A DNA stretch of 64,000 bases from SZUA-430 sp040080835. GTDB taxonomy: Bacteria; Pseudomonadota; Alphaproteobacteria; Micropepsales; Micropepsaceae. Numbering within the stretch: the first letter of the stretch is position 1; each line of letters opens with the position of its first letter. The notes beneath the pieces are model-generated. The model was not told the DNA's origin, searched no databases, and was given only the letters and a program-made list of their open reading frames with translations. A program made the translations under genes and the position numbers. Shown here piece after piece: positions 47,990-57,052 of this stretch. The stretch lies in NCBI GenBank assembly GCA_040080835.1, contig JBEBHP010000002.1:62001-126000 (forward strand). Reading direction: 5' to 3'.

Positions 47990-48382
47990 ATGGCAAACTA
48001 CCGTGACGACATTGACGAAGCCGATGACGAACCCGTTTTTGTTGGCCGCGCCATCGTTGTGGGCGCTGCGGCAGGAATAACGGCGTTTCTCCTGTTCGTG
48101 GCGCAGTCACAAATGGTCAGAGGGAACTACCACTCGAATTCGTGGTCCGAACAGGCAAGCTACGAGCCATCCTACGCCGAACCGTCGCCAGACCGGTACT
48201 CTGCCCCACCCGCGACCAACAGCGATCCGGAAAAAAGACAATACCAGGATCAACCTTCACAGGAACAACCGCAACAGGATCAACCGCAGCAGGAACAGCC
48301 GTCACAGGCTCAGCCGCGACCAGATGAAAGTGGCGCACTGGAAAATCACAATCCGTATCCCGCGGGCCCAACTTCGCGCTAG
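47990..48382 (+). CDS. Small membrane-anchored protein with Gln/Pro repeat tail
   Basis: Protein of 130 residues. A charged head (NYRDDIDEADDEPVF) is followed by one hydrophobic segment (about 20-42, AIVVGAAAGITAFLLFVAQ) and a disordered tail made of repeated QEQPQ/QDQPQ units (about 86-110). The function is unknown. It follows the previous small membrane gene on the same strand by 58 bases. Confidence 0.65.
   Translation: MANYRDDIDEADDEPVFVGRAIVVGAAAGITAFLLFVAQSQMVRGNYHSNSWSEQASYEPSYAEPSPDRYSAPPATNSDPEKRQYQDQPSQEQPQQDQPQQEQPSQAQPRPDESGALENHNPYPAGPTSR
48243..48318 (+). repeat. Imperfect Gln-Pro codon repeats
   Basis: Five imperfect 15-base units of the type CAG-GAA-CAA-CCG-CAA encode the glutamine/proline tail of the small membrane protein at 47990-48382. 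Such units can vary in number by slippage. Confidence 0.6.
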
Positions 48383-48447
48383 CCGCAACGCAGCGTGCTC
48401 AACGTGGCAGTATTTGGCAATTATCCCAAATTTCCCATCTGCCTTTA

Positions 48448-50439
48448 CTAAACGTCAATGTCCTTCGCAAACTGCGCGTGCTCCTGGATGTACTGGAAGC
48501 GTAATTCGGGCTTCTTGCCCATGAGACGCTCTACCAGGTCCTCGGTCTCTTCTCGGTCGTCGTCCGCCACCATGACCTTCAGCAGAGTGCGCATGCCGGG
48601 CTTCATCGTGGTTTCCTTCAACTGCGCCGGCATCATTTCGCCAAGGCCCTTGAAGCGGCTGATGTCGACTTTCGCGTTCGCCTTGAACTCGGTCCGCATC
48701 AGTTCGTCCTTGTGTGCATCGTCACGCGCATAGAAAGACTTGCTGCCGTGGGTAAGGCGATAAAGTGGTGGCATCGCGAGATAGAGATGTCCCTTGTCGA
48801 TCAGCCCCCGCATTTCGCGGTAAAAGAACGTGACCAGCAGTGAAGCGATGTGCGCGCCGTCCACGTCAGCGTCCGTCATGATGATGACTTTGTTATAGCG
48901 CAGGTCTTCGGCCTTGAACCGCTCGCCCGTACCGCAACCCAGCGCCTGCACCAGGTCCGAAAGTTCCTGGTTCGAAGCAAGCTTTCCTGCCGCCGCGCTT
49001 GCCACGTTCAGGATCTTGCCACGCAGCGGCAGCACCGCTTGCGTGTTGCGGTCACGTGCCTGCTTGGCAGAGCCGCCGGCACTGTCCCCTTCGACCAGAA
49101 ACAGTTCCGTGTCATCGGAAGTGCTCGACGAACAGTCTGAAAGCTTGCCCGGCAAACGCAATTTTCGTGTCGCGCTCTGGCGGCTTACTTCCTTTTCCTG
49201 CCGGCGCTTGATGCGCTCTTCCGCCTGCTCGATGACAAATCCAAGGAGGCGGTTCGCGTCAACTGGCGAGTCGGCAAGCCAGTGATCGAGGTGATCCTTG
49301 ATCACGCCTTCGACCAGGCGCTGTGCTTCCGAGTTTGACAGCTTGTCTTTTGTCTGGCCCTGGAATTGCGGATCGCGAATGAACACCGACAGCATCGCCT
49401 GCGCCTGCGTCATCACGTCGTCAGCTGTGATCTGTGCGGCTTTCCGGTTGTTGACCAGTTCGCCATAGGCACGCAGCGAACGTGCCATCGACGAGCGCAA
49501 GCCCGCTTCATGCGTGCCGCCCTGCGGCGTCGGGATCGTGTTGCAGTACGAGCTGGAGAACGGGTCGAGCATCGGTGACCAGGTCACAGCCCATTCAACA
49601 ATGCCCTTGTTTTCCTTTGACTCAACTCGCCCGGCGAACGGCTTCGGCGTCACAACTGCCGCCTTGCCGATCAGGCTTTCCAGGTAATCGCCCAGCCCGC
49701 CGGGGAAGCGAAGCGTCTCTTCGGCAGGCGTCGTGTCATTGCCGTGAATGAGGACGGGATCGCAGGACCAGCGGATTTCCACGCCGCGAAACAGATAGGC
49801 CTTCGAACGGGCCAGCTTGTAGAGGCGACCCGGTTTGAAATGGGCATCCGGCCCAAAGATCTTGAAGTCAGGCTTGAAACGGACTTGCGTGCCGCGCCGG
49901 TTCTGCACCGCGCCCAGGTCCTTCAGCTTCGTGACGGGCGCGCCGCGCTCGTAGCGCTGCATCCAGAGATTCCGGTCGCGCGCGACTTCGACTTCCAGCC
50001 ATTCCGACAGCGCATTCACGACTGACGAACCGACGCCGTGCAGTCCGCCGCTGGTTTCATATGCGCCCGTTTGGAACTTGCCACCCGAGTGCAGCGTCGT
50101 CATGATGATTTCGAGCGCGGACTTCGGTTTGAACTTGGGATGCGGGTCGACGGGAATGCCGCGGCCATTGTCACGCACGCTCAGGACATTTCCGTCCGCA
50201 AGCTCGATTTCAATTCGTGTGGCATGTCCTGCAACCGCCTCGTCCATCGCGTTGTCGATGATTTCGGCCGCCAGATGGTGAAGCGCACGCTCGTCCGTAC
50301 CACCGATATACATGCCCGGTCGGCGGCGAACGGGTTCAAGCCCCTCAAGGACTTCGATGTCCTTGGCTGAATAGCTTTTCGAGGTTTTGTCGTCGTCGTC
50401 CATGCTGAATAGGTCAGACTTCGAAGCTGGTTTGCCCAT
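48448..50439 (-). CDS. parE: DNA topoisomerase IV subunit B
   Basis: ATPase subunit of 663 residues that works with ParC to decatenate chromosomes. The GHKL ATP site shows EIIDNAMDEAVAG, DNGRGIPVD and GGLHGVGSSVVNALS; the TOPRIM domain has VEGDSAGGSAKQARDR and the metal-binding IMTDADVDGAHIA; RFKGLGEMMPAQL is at the C-terminus. Length and motif order fit ParE rather than the longer GyrB. parC is not in the window. Confidence 0.92.
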   Translation of the reverse strand: MGKPASKSDLFSMDDDDKTSKSYSAKDIEVLEGLEPVRRRPGMYIGGTDERALHHLAAEIIDNAMDEAVAGHATRIEIELADGNVLSVRDNGRGIPVDPHPKFKPKSALEIIMTTLHSGGKFQTGAYETSGGLHGVGSSVVNALSEWLEVEVARDRNLWMQRYERGAPVTKLKDLGAVQNRRGTQVRFKPDFKIFGPDAHFKPGRLYKLARSKAYLFRGVEIRWSCDPVLIHGNDTTPAEETLRFPGGLGDYLESLIGKAAVVTPKPFAGRVESKENKGIVEWAVTWSPMLDPFSSSYCNTIPTPQGGTHEAGLRSSMARSLRAYGELVNNRKAAQITADDVMTQAQAMLSVFIRDPQFQGQTKDKLSNSEAQRLVEGVIKDHLDHWLADSPVDANRLLGFVIEQAEERIKRRQEKEVSRQSATRKLRLPGKLSDCSSSTSDDTELFLVEGDSAGGSAKQARDRNTQAVLPLRGKILNVASAAAGKLASNQELSDLVQALGCGTGERFKAEDLRYNKVIIMTDADVDGAHIASLLVTFFYREMRGLIDKGHLYLAMPPLYRLTHGSKSFYARDDAHKDELMRTEFKANAKVDISRFKGLGEMMPAQLKETTMKPGMRTLLKVMVADDDREETEDLVERLMGKKPELRFQYIQEHAQFAKDIDV

Positions 50440-50732
50440 CGTTACGCCTGTTACTGAGGTAATCTGAATCGGCCCGGACTATAGCGATTTAGCCCGAGAG
50501 ACAGGCCACCCATTTTGGCCCTCATTCGATGACTATTCAGGAGAACTCTGCCAATTCAGTCGTGGAAAAACATATCCACCGGAGCGTATTGACCCGATTT
50601 GGGACAAAGACATGGGGATGCGTTCGTTGCTGGCACGGCAATAACGTCTCGCCGCTCGCACAGGCGAAGGCGGTGTTAACGCCAAACGGGTAAAATGCCT
50701 CGACATTGAACCGTTGAACCGCAGGCGAAGTC

Positions 50733-52157
50733 ATGTCCTCAGACCGAAAGGACGCAATTCCGAAAGACACGCTCGAGCGTCTGATCCTGACAAGGCAGCT
50801 CGAACTGATTTCGCCACCAACACTGACGACCGTTTTCGGATTGCCAATATGGGCGTTGCTGGTGTCCTGGACGGCGTCAGGAGCCTATCCTTCCATGGGC
50901 GTCGCAACATTCGAAACTTGCGCCCTGTGGTTCTGTGCCCTTCTGATCGTTTGCATCCTTGCCTATGCATTGGACTTTGCATATCGGCGGGCACGAAAGG
51001 AAACTCTCACATTCGATCCCGGGCCGTGGTCGCGAATGTACACTGCCGTGCTGTCTCTCTTGAGCATTTCGTGGTCCTCGCTGATATGGGTGTTCTGGAT
51101 TCCTGGAAACGACAAGAACCATCTGGTTCTCACTGTCTTCGTGATCTGCGGCATCATGAATGGCATCATCACCCGCATGCAAAAATTCGACTGCTACATT
51201 TACGGATCCGGCGCGGCATTCGCCCTCCTTTGGGTTCGCTGCCTCGCGCTCGACAGTGAAGCTTCGGTTTTGGTGGTGGTAATGGTTCCGCCGCTATTCG
51301 TGGCGTTGACGACGGGAGTTCGGACAGCCAGCAGGCAGATTTATGAAAACATTGCCGCACAGATCGAAAACGAGTTCCTGCGAGACGAAAACGCACGCGC
51401 ACGGGACGAAGCAGAGCGTGCAAGCCGGATGAAAAGCGCGTTCCTTGCCAATATGAGCCACGAACTGCGCACGCCGCTGAACGCGATCCTGGGTTTCTCC
51501 GAGATTATTTCATCGCACGCGTTTGGTCCTGACGCCGACGGCAAGTACCGGGACTATGCCGCGGACATTCACGAAAGCGGCAGGCATCTGCTTAACATGA
51601 TCAACGGCCTGCTTGATGTCGCAAAGATCGAAGCTGGAAAGCTGGAGCTGGACGTTGAATGGATAGGTGCTGGCGACGTCATTCAACAGGCGGCGAAACT
51701 CGTCGCAGAAAAGGCTGAAGAAAAGGGCCTTGCACTGAGATTGGACTTTGAACCGCAGGCAGAGCGTCTCCTGGTCGACGAACGCTCGTTCCGGCAAATC
51801 GCGATCAATCTGTTGTCGAACGCGGTGAAATTTACTGAACACGGATACATTGAAGCGGCCCTCAAAGTCGTGGATGGCCGAACGGTGTTCTCGGTTACCG
51901 ACACCGGTTGCGGAATACCCGAAGCCCAGATCGCCCGTGTGTTCGATGCCTTCGAACAGGTTGACAACCGTTATACAAAAGCCAACGCAGGCACCGGTCT
52001 CGGCCTGACACTCGTGCGCGCGCTTGCGAAACTGCACGGCGGTGACTGCAAGATTGAAAGTGCCGACGGCAAGGGAACCAAAGTCTCGGTGTTCTTCCCG
52101 CAGCCGCACCACCCGAATGTTGTCCGTTCAGGTGCTGTTCAGGCGCGCGTCGCCTAG
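50733..52157 (+). CDS. Membrane sensor histidine kinase
   Basis: Protein of 474 residues with about six hydrophobic segments in the first 200 residues, a coiled coil (about 207-235), HisKA (phospho-acceptor H243 in LANMSHELRTPLNAILGF) and HATPase (NLLSNAVKFT, DTGCGIPEAQI, GTGLGLTLV). No extracytoplasmic sensor domain is seen between segments. Its layout is close to DivJ/PleC-type cell-cycle kinases of alphaproteobacteria, but it has no PAS domain and no adjacent response regulator, so its pathway is open. The upstream 293 bases are shared with parE. Confidence 0.88.
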   Translation: MSSDRKDAIPKDTLERLILTRQLELISPPTLTTVFGLPIWALLVSWTASGAYPSMGVATFETCALWFCALLIVCILAYALDFAYRRARKETLTFDPGPWSRMYTAVLSLLSISWSSLIWVFWIPGNDKNHLVLTVFVICGIMNGIITRMQKFDCYIYGSGAAFALLWVRCLALDSEASVLVVVMVPPLFVALTTGVRTASRQIYENIAAQIENEFLRDENARARDEAERASRMKSAFLANMSHELRTPLNAILGFSEIISSHAFGPDADGKYRDYAADIHESGRHLLNMINGLLDVAKIEAGKLELDVEWIGAGDVIQQAAKLVAEKAEEKGLALRLDFEPQAERLLVDERSFRQIAINLLSNAVKFTEHGYIEAALKVVDGRTVFSVTDTGCGIPEAQIARVFDAFEQVDNRYTKANAGTGLGLTLVRALAKLHGGDCKIESADGKGTKVSVFFPQPHHPNVVRSGAVQARVA

Positions 52158-52284
52158 CCAATGTTCGTGGCATGATCGTGTGTCACAACAATGCGTCAAA
52201 ACAGTGTCACCGAGATAAACAGTCGCTGAACAGCCAGTGCCAATGAGTTGCTTTGCTTGCGCAGGCAATCGTTGCCACATTCAA

Positions 52285-52400
52285 GGGGCACCGGCGTATC
52301 TGGGAAACCGGAATCGGTGCAAATCGGGGTCGTGGTCTCTCCTCAAGGTCCTGCGGTCGGCCTCGATAGCGGGCTCATCTTTGGTCGGGTGAGCCCGCAC
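52285..52400 (+). ncRNA. Candidate structured RNA with partial cobalamin-riboswitch resemblance
   Basis: The block GGGAAACCGGAATCGGTGC, followed by AAATC, recalls the conserved cobalamin-riboswitch core (GGGAA..GGTG..AAATC). Further on, TCGGGTGAGCCCGC resembles the 3' box TCAGGAGACCTGCC, with the pairing arms kept as CGGG/CCCG. The second core box (CCCGCNACTGT) is not recognisable and the total length is short. The downstream gene is not a known B12 gene. A relic, another RNA, or chance are all possible. Confidence 0.25.
52369..52398 (+). terminator. Stem-loop, terminator-like
   Basis: GCGGGCTCA pairs perfectly with TGAGCCCGC across a 12-base loop; ACCTTTTC follows, giving a short T run. It could terminate the kinase transcript or form the expression platform of a leader RNA. 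Confidence 0.45.
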
Positions 52401-52475
52401 CTTTTCAAATGTGATGAAGGTTTCAATCTCAGGACGCTTGCCGGAAAAGCCATTTTCAGGCAAACGGTGCGAACC

Positions 52476-53267
52476 ATGGCGATGAAGCTGCTCACTGTCA
52501 TTTTTGGCCTCGGGGCGGCACTGTTTGCTGCGCCCGCTGTTGCGGACGTCGTGACCCGCCTGCCGACGCAGGACAAGGTCGTCGCCCTGACATTCGATGC
52601 CTGTGAGGCTTATCAGCCGGCGGCATTCGACCGTTCGATTCTTGACTATCTTCTATCGAAGAAAATACCCTTCACGGTGTTCGCCTCAGGCCGCTTCGTC
52701 GAGAACAATCTCGACGACATCAGGACTCTGGCCTCGCTCGATTTCGTCGATATCGAGAACCATTCGTGGGATCATCCAAACACGATGAACATGTTCACAC
52801 CTGCGCATGTGGCCGGCCAGGTGGAACGGGCGACGACGACCATTTTTGAAGTAACCGGCAAACCACCGCAGTTTTTCCGCTTTCCCGCTGGCAACTACAA
52901 TCCGGGCGGACTGAAGGCGGTCGAGGAGATGGGCTATCACGTGGTGCACTGGCGCTGGGCATCCGGTGATCCCGACAAGCGCGAATCTGGCAACGCCCTC
53001 GTCAAGCGAGTGGCCGAGAAGGTGCGCCCGGGCGACATCCTGATTTTTCATATCAATGGCCGCGGCTGGCACACCGGCGAGGCGCTTCCCCGCATCGTGG
53101 AAGAACTCACGGCTCAAGGGTACAGATTTGTGCTGGTGTCCGACTATGTGGGTACGCCGCATGACCACTCAATCCCATTGCCAGATGCTTTGTCGACGGC
53201 TAAACGCGTGATCACGGCATTTTCAAGGCTGCCACTGCCAATCAACCCCGGCGGAGTAGTCAACTAG
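52476..53267 (+). CDS. Secreted polysaccharide deacetylase (NodB-like)
   Basis: Exported protein of about 263 residues with a signal peptide (MAMKLLTVIFGLGAALFAAP). The NodB domain has TFDAC where the canonical motif is TFDDG, and HSWDH for the metal-binding HxxxH; RFPAGNYN and LIFHINGRGWHTG match later motifs. It probably removes acetyl from a glycan such as peptidoglycan or exopolysaccharide. The changed first motif may alter activity. The ATG at 52476 (or 52482) begins the signal peptide; the frame open to 52248 crosses the leader and is rejected. Confidence 0.82.
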   Translation: MAMKLLTVIFGLGAALFAAPAVADVVTRLPTQDKVVALTFDACEAYQPAAFDRSILDYLLSKKIPFTVFASGRFVENNLDDIRTLASLDFVDIENHSWDHPNTMNMFTPAHVAGQVERATTTIFEVTGKPPQFFRFPAGNYNPGGLKAVEEMGYHVVHWRWASGDPDKRESGNALVKRVAEKVRPGDILIFHINGRGWHTGEALPRIVEELTAQGYRFVLVSDYVGTPHDHSIPLPDALSTAKRVITAFSRLPLPINPGGVVN

Positions 53268-53320
53268 CTCGGGAAATTATAGGATCCTCCGGTCAGTCTT
53301 TCGCCTTGAATGGAGATCAC

Positions 53321-54166
53321 ATGGGGTCCGCGCCAAGCACCAATCGTCGTGTCGTGATGGTCACCAGGGGCATGCCCACGCAGGACGGAGCTGGCGTCAG
53401 CCTGACGCGCCTCATCGGCACCCCTGAAATCCCGGATCTCGATCCGATCCTGATGCTCGACAATTTCGGTTCCGACGATCCGAAAGCCTACATCGCGGGA
53501 TTTCCCCCGCACCCTCATCGCGGTTTTGAGACCGTGTCCTACATGATTGCAGGGACGCTGGAACATCGCGACAACAAGGGCGGACGTGGTCTGATTACCG
53601 ATGGTGGCGTGCAATGGATGACCGCGGGTAAGGGCGTGGTACATTCCGAAATGCCAGCACAGACCAGCGGCCTCATGCTCGGCTTTCAGCTTTGGCTAAA
53701 CCTGCCGGCCAAGGAAAAGATGATGACTCCATGGTACCGCGACATCCCCGATGCCTCGATCCCGGCGTTTGAGCCAGCGCCCGGGGTGAGCGCCAAACTC
53801 ATTGCTGGTTCATGGGGTGGTCGAACTGGTGCGGGCCCTGACCGTGCAACGCTGCCGCTGATCCTGGATCTTGCAGTATCACCGGGCAACAAGGTGACGG
53901 TGCCGGTTCCTGATGGCCACAATGGATTTGCATTGGTGTTTCAGGGCTCGGCAACAATAGCAGGCGAAATGATCGAGAAGGGCAAGCTCGCCGTGCTGTC
54001 AAATGTGGGACTTCTGGACGTCGAGGGCGGCAATCAGCCGTCACGCGTCCTGATCGTGGCGGGCAAGCCACTCCGTGAGCCCATTGCCAAGCATGGGCCC
54101 TTCGTTATGAACACCGTCGATGAACTTCGCCAGGCCGTCAGCGACTACCAGCGTGGGCTGTTTTAG
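53321..54166 (+). CDS. Pirin family protein
   Basis: Bicupin of about 281 residues with the metal ligands in FPPHPHRGFETVSYM, TLEHRDN and VVHSEMP. Such proteins act as metal-dependent dioxygenases (quercetinase) or as redox-sensitive co-regulators; which applies here is unknown. GGAG lies five bases before the ATG at 53321. Its 3' end overlaps the convergent gene by 29 bases. Confidence 0.9.
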   Translation: MGSAPSTNRRVVMVTRGMPTQDGAGVSLTRLIGTPEIPDLDPILMLDNFGSDDPKAYIAGFPPHPHRGFETVSYMIAGTLEHRDNKGGRGLITDGGVQWMTAGKGVVHSEMPAQTSGLMLGFQLWLNLPAKEKMMTPWYRDIPDASIPAFEPAPGVSAKLIAGSWGGRTGAGPDRATLPLILDLAVSPGNKVTVPVPDGHNGFALVFQGSATIAGEMIEKGKLAVLSNVGLLDVEGGNQPSRVLIVAGKPLREPIAKHGPFVMNTVDELRQAVSDYQRGLF

Positions 54167-54872
54167 CACCCCAGAATTGCCACCATGGTCTCTTTGCGGC
54201 CGGTGCGGGCTTGATGATGGATTGGGTCGCAGCCTTTGGCGCAGGCAGCGGTGCCAGCTTGATCACCGGCATCTCCTTTGCCAGCTCCGTTTTCTTGGCG
54301 CCAAGCGATACCGTGTACTTCTCCGGCAGGAAGCCAACGACCGCAGATATGCCCGTCATCGGCGAAAAGTCGATCTTGTTCAGGCTCTTGCCCATCTCGG
54401 TGTCGACTTGCGCCAGCATCGTGCGCCATTGCCTGGCATTTTCGCCATCCATGGTCGCCACCAGGTCTCGCAGCATGCGTTCCGATCCGCGATAGGACGC
54501 AAAGCTGTCGAGGTCACTCAGTACGACTTGAATGTAAGGCGCCCTGCAGGCGGCAACAGCCGCTTCCAGCCCATGCAGTTGCAGCTCCAGATGCGGCGGT
54601 AGAATCTTCGAAAGCCGCTTGCGCCGTTTGGTTAGTGCTTCCAGCGCCGCATCCTTCTTGCGTATCAACGTCGGACAAAGCGTCCTGGTTTCGGGGTCGT
54701 ATGTTTCAGACTCCATCGGCTCTTCCACGACCTGAACGTCACGCGGTTCAAACATCGCAAGCCAACCTATGGGTACCCAGTCGCTCGAATGGGCAATCTC
54801 GTTTTCAGTTGTCTCATGCGTGAATACCGGCTGCTTGTCCGGTCGACCAATCAGGTAGGCGTAACTCGACAT
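54138..54872 (-). CDS. Hypothetical protein
   Basis: Protein of about 244 residues without a signal peptide or clear membrane segment. A helical central part (about 75-110, LTKRRKRLSKILPPHLELQL) and a lysine/proline-rich tail with a short tryptophan-rich end (KRPWWQFWG) are seen. No family was recognised. GGGGG lies seven bases before the ATG at 54872. The stop region overlaps the pirin gene's end by 29 bases on the opposite strand. Confidence 0.65.
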   Translation of the reverse strand: MSSYAYLIGRPDKQPVFTHETTENEIAHSSDWVPIGWLAMFEPRDVQVVEEPMESETYDPETRTLCPTLIRKKDAALEALTKRRKRLSKILPPHLELQLHGLEAAVAACRAPYIQVVLSDLDSFASYRGSERMLRDLVATMDGENARQWRTMLAQVDTEMGKSLNKIDFSPMTGISAVVGFLPEKYTVSLGAKKTELAKEMPVIKLAPLPAPKAATQSIIKPAPAAKRPWWQFWGAKTAHAGSR

Positions 54873-55023
54873 TGCAGAACCCCCGCTGACGCAAATCACT
54901 GGTTGGTGCATTGCCTCACAGTTTGATCGCTTCTGCAACGGACTCGCAGCGCTCAACAACTATCGCATTCATTGTCGTTCGCGACGGTCTGGTTCGCACA
55001 AAATTAATGGACGGGAGATTCCG

Positions 55024-55055
55024 CAATCAAAAAGAGCCGGAGTTTCCTCCGGCTC
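55024..55055 (-). terminator. Intrinsic terminator of glnA
   Basis: On the minus strand GAGCCGGAG-GAAA-CTCCGGCTC is followed directly by TTTTTGATTG: a nine-pair GC-rich stem, a stable GNRA tetraloop and a T run, 28 bases past the glnA stop. A clear textbook terminator. Confidence 0.95.
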
Positions 55056-55082
55056 CTGAGTGTTCTGAAACTGCGCGGCTTG

Positions 55083-56492
55083 TTAAACCGAGTAGTACAT
55101 CTGGTATTCGATCGGATGCGGGGTGTGCTCATACGCATACACTTCCTGCATCTTCAGTTCGATGTAGCTATCGATGAAGTCGTCGCTGAAGACGTTGCCG
55201 CGCTTTAAGAACGCGCGATTGCTGTCCAGATGATCAAGCGCCTCGCGAAGGCTGCCGCAAACCTGCGGGACGTCTTTCAGCTCTTCCGGAGGAAGCGCAT
55301 AAAGGTCCTTGTCCATGGGCTGGCCCGGATGGATCTTGTTCTGGATGCCATCGAGACCTGCCATCAGCATTGCCGCGTAGGCGAGGTAAGGGTTTGCACC
55401 CGGATCTGGGAAGCGCACTTCGATGCGTTTGGCCTTCGGACCCGCGCCGAACGGAATGCGGATCGAGGCTGAGCGGTTGCGCGACGAATAGGCAAGAAGC
55501 ACCGGCGCTTCAAAGCCCGGAATAAGGCGCTTGTACGAGTTCGTCAGCGGGTTCGTGAGCGCGTTGATCGCCTTGGCATGCTTGATGATGCCGCCAATAT
55601 AGTAGAGGCACATTTCCGAAAGATCGGCATAGCCTGAACCTGCAAACAGGGGTTGGCCATTTTTCCAGATTGACTGGTGGACATGCATGCCCGAACCGTT
55701 GTCGCCCTTGATCGGCTTCGGCATGAACGTTGCCGTCTTGCCATAGGCGGCGGCGACCTGGTGCACGACGTACTTGTAGATCTGCATGCGATCTGCGGTC
55801 TTCACGAGCGTCGAGTACTTGAAGCCAAGCTCGTGTTGCGAGGGAGCCACTTCATGGTGATGCTTTTCCGGTTCGATACCCATGTCGCCCATGATGGATA
55901 ACATTTCCGAGCGGATGTCCTGGCAGCTGTCGACCGGCGGAACGGGGAAATAGCCTCCCTTGATTGGTGGGCGGTGGCCCAGGTTGCCACCTTCGTATTC
56001 CGTGCCCGTGTTGTAGGGGCCCTCTGTTGAGTCAATTTCGACCGAACACTTGTTCATCTGGACGCTATAGCGGACGTCATCAAAAATGAAGAATTCAGCT
56101 TCCGGGCCGAACATGGCGGTGTCACCAACGCCCGCAGACTTCATGTAGTTTTCCGCGGACCTCGCGATTGATCGCGGGCAGCGGCCATAAGGCTGGTGCG
56201 TTGTCGGTTCGAGAACGTCACAGAAAAGGACGAGAGTCTTTTGCGCAAAGAACGGATCGATCACTGCAGAGGCAGGATCCGGAAGCAGTGTCATGTCCGA
56301 CTCGTTAATGGCTTTCCAGCCGGCAATCGATGAACCGTCAAACATCGTGCCTGTCTCGAACAGGTCCTTGTCGATCAGCGACAGGTCAAAGGTTACGTGT
56401 TGCCATTTGCCGCGTGGGTCGGTGAAGCGCAGATCGACGAATTTGACCTCTTCGTCCTTTATTCTCTTGAGTACGGTATCAGCGTTTGCCAT
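55083..56492 (-). CDS. glnA: Glutamine synthetase, type I
   Basis: Dodecameric enzyme of 469 residues that makes glutamine from glutamate, ammonia and ATP. Motifs include FDGSSIAGWK, KPIKGDNGSGMHVHQS, NPYLAYAAMLMAG and, near the end, DLYALPPEE, whose tyrosine is the adenylylation site in this family, indicating control by GlnE. It follows glnB by 47 bases on the same strand, so the two are co-transcribed. Confidence 0.96.
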   Translation of the reverse strand: MANADTVLKRIKDEEVKFVDLRFTDPRGKWQHVTFDLSLIDKDLFETGTMFDGSSIAGWKAINESDMTLLPDPASAVIDPFFAQKTLVLFCDVLEPTTHQPYGRCPRSIARSAENYMKSAGVGDTAMFGPEAEFFIFDDVRYSVQMNKCSVEIDSTEGPYNTGTEYEGGNLGHRPPIKGGYFPVPPVDSCQDIRSEMLSIMGDMGIEPEKHHHEVAPSQHELGFKYSTLVKTADRMQIYKYVVHQVAAAYGKTATFMPKPIKGDNGSGMHVHQSIWKNGQPLFAGSGYADLSEMCLYYIGGIIKHAKAINALTNPLTNSYKRLIPGFEAPVLLAYSSRNRSASIRIPFGAGPKAKRIEVRFPDPGANPYLAYAAMLMAGLDGIQNKIHPGQPMDKDLYALPPEELKDVPQVCGSLREALDHLDSNRAFLKRGNVFSDDFIDSYIELKMQEVYAYEHTPHPIEYQMYYSV

Positions 56493-56539
56493 GTGCTACT
56501 TTTCCTTTGTCTTAAAGCCAGTGTGTTCAGCCAATGCGT

Positions 56540-56878
56540 TCAGATCGCCTCGTGACCGGTTTCGCCGGTTCTGATGCGGATGACTTCCTCAATCGTTGAA
56601 ATGAATATTTTGCCGTCCCCGATGCGCCCGGTCCGCGCAGCCCGTTGAATGGCTTCGACCGCGCGATCCACCTGGTCGTCAGGCAGCACCACCTCAAGCT
56701 TCACTTTGGGAAGGAAGTCGACCACGTATTCGGCGCCGCGATAGAGCTCCGTGTGACCCTTTTGACGGCCAAAACCCTTGGCTTCCGTAACCGTAATACC
56801 TTGAACGCCCACTTCCTGTAGCGCCTCTTTCACTTCGTCGAGCTTGAACGGTTTGATGATCGCTTCAATCTTTTTCAT
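56540..56878 (-). CDS. glnB: Nitrogen regulatory protein PII
   Basis: Signal protein of 112 residues that senses 2-oxoglutarate and ATP/ADP and controls glutamine synthetase adenylylation and NtrBC. The T-loop holds the uridylylated tyrosine in YRGAEY (Y51), and the C-terminal motif GRIGDGKIFI is present. The ATG at 56878 (MKKIEAIIKPFK) is the family start; the frame to 56971 is not supported. glnB-glnA order is usual in alphaproteobacteria. Confidence 0.96.
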   Translation of the reverse strand: MKKIEAIIKPFKLDEVKEALQEVGVQGITVTEAKGFGRQKGHTELYRGAEYVVDFLPKVKLEVVLPDDQVDRAVEAIQRAARTGRIGDGKIFISTIEEVIRIRTGETGHEAI

Positions 56879-57052
56879 GATAGGCCTGTCAGCTAAAACG
56901 CGGTGGAACTTAACCTGCAGCCAACGGCGGGAACATCCAAGATTCTGCCCGCGCGATAGGCAGTTGTGCACAAACTGTGGGCAGCGCAGTGGCGCCTTGC
57001 GGCGAGTCTACAGCTTTGCCAAGTTGCGCCAATTCAAGGCAAGGCATCCCTG

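Larger units (their letters stand above)
52158..52475. other. Intergenic leader with possible structured RNA
   Basis: About 318 bases between the kinase and the deacetylase genes. The one long frame here (from 52248) lacks coding character. It contains the structured candidate at 52285-52400 and a strong hairpin. Confidence 0.45.

Noticed and set aside
52248..52475. Upstream coding extension of the deacetylase
   Set aside because: It would bury the signal peptide and crosses a structured leader.
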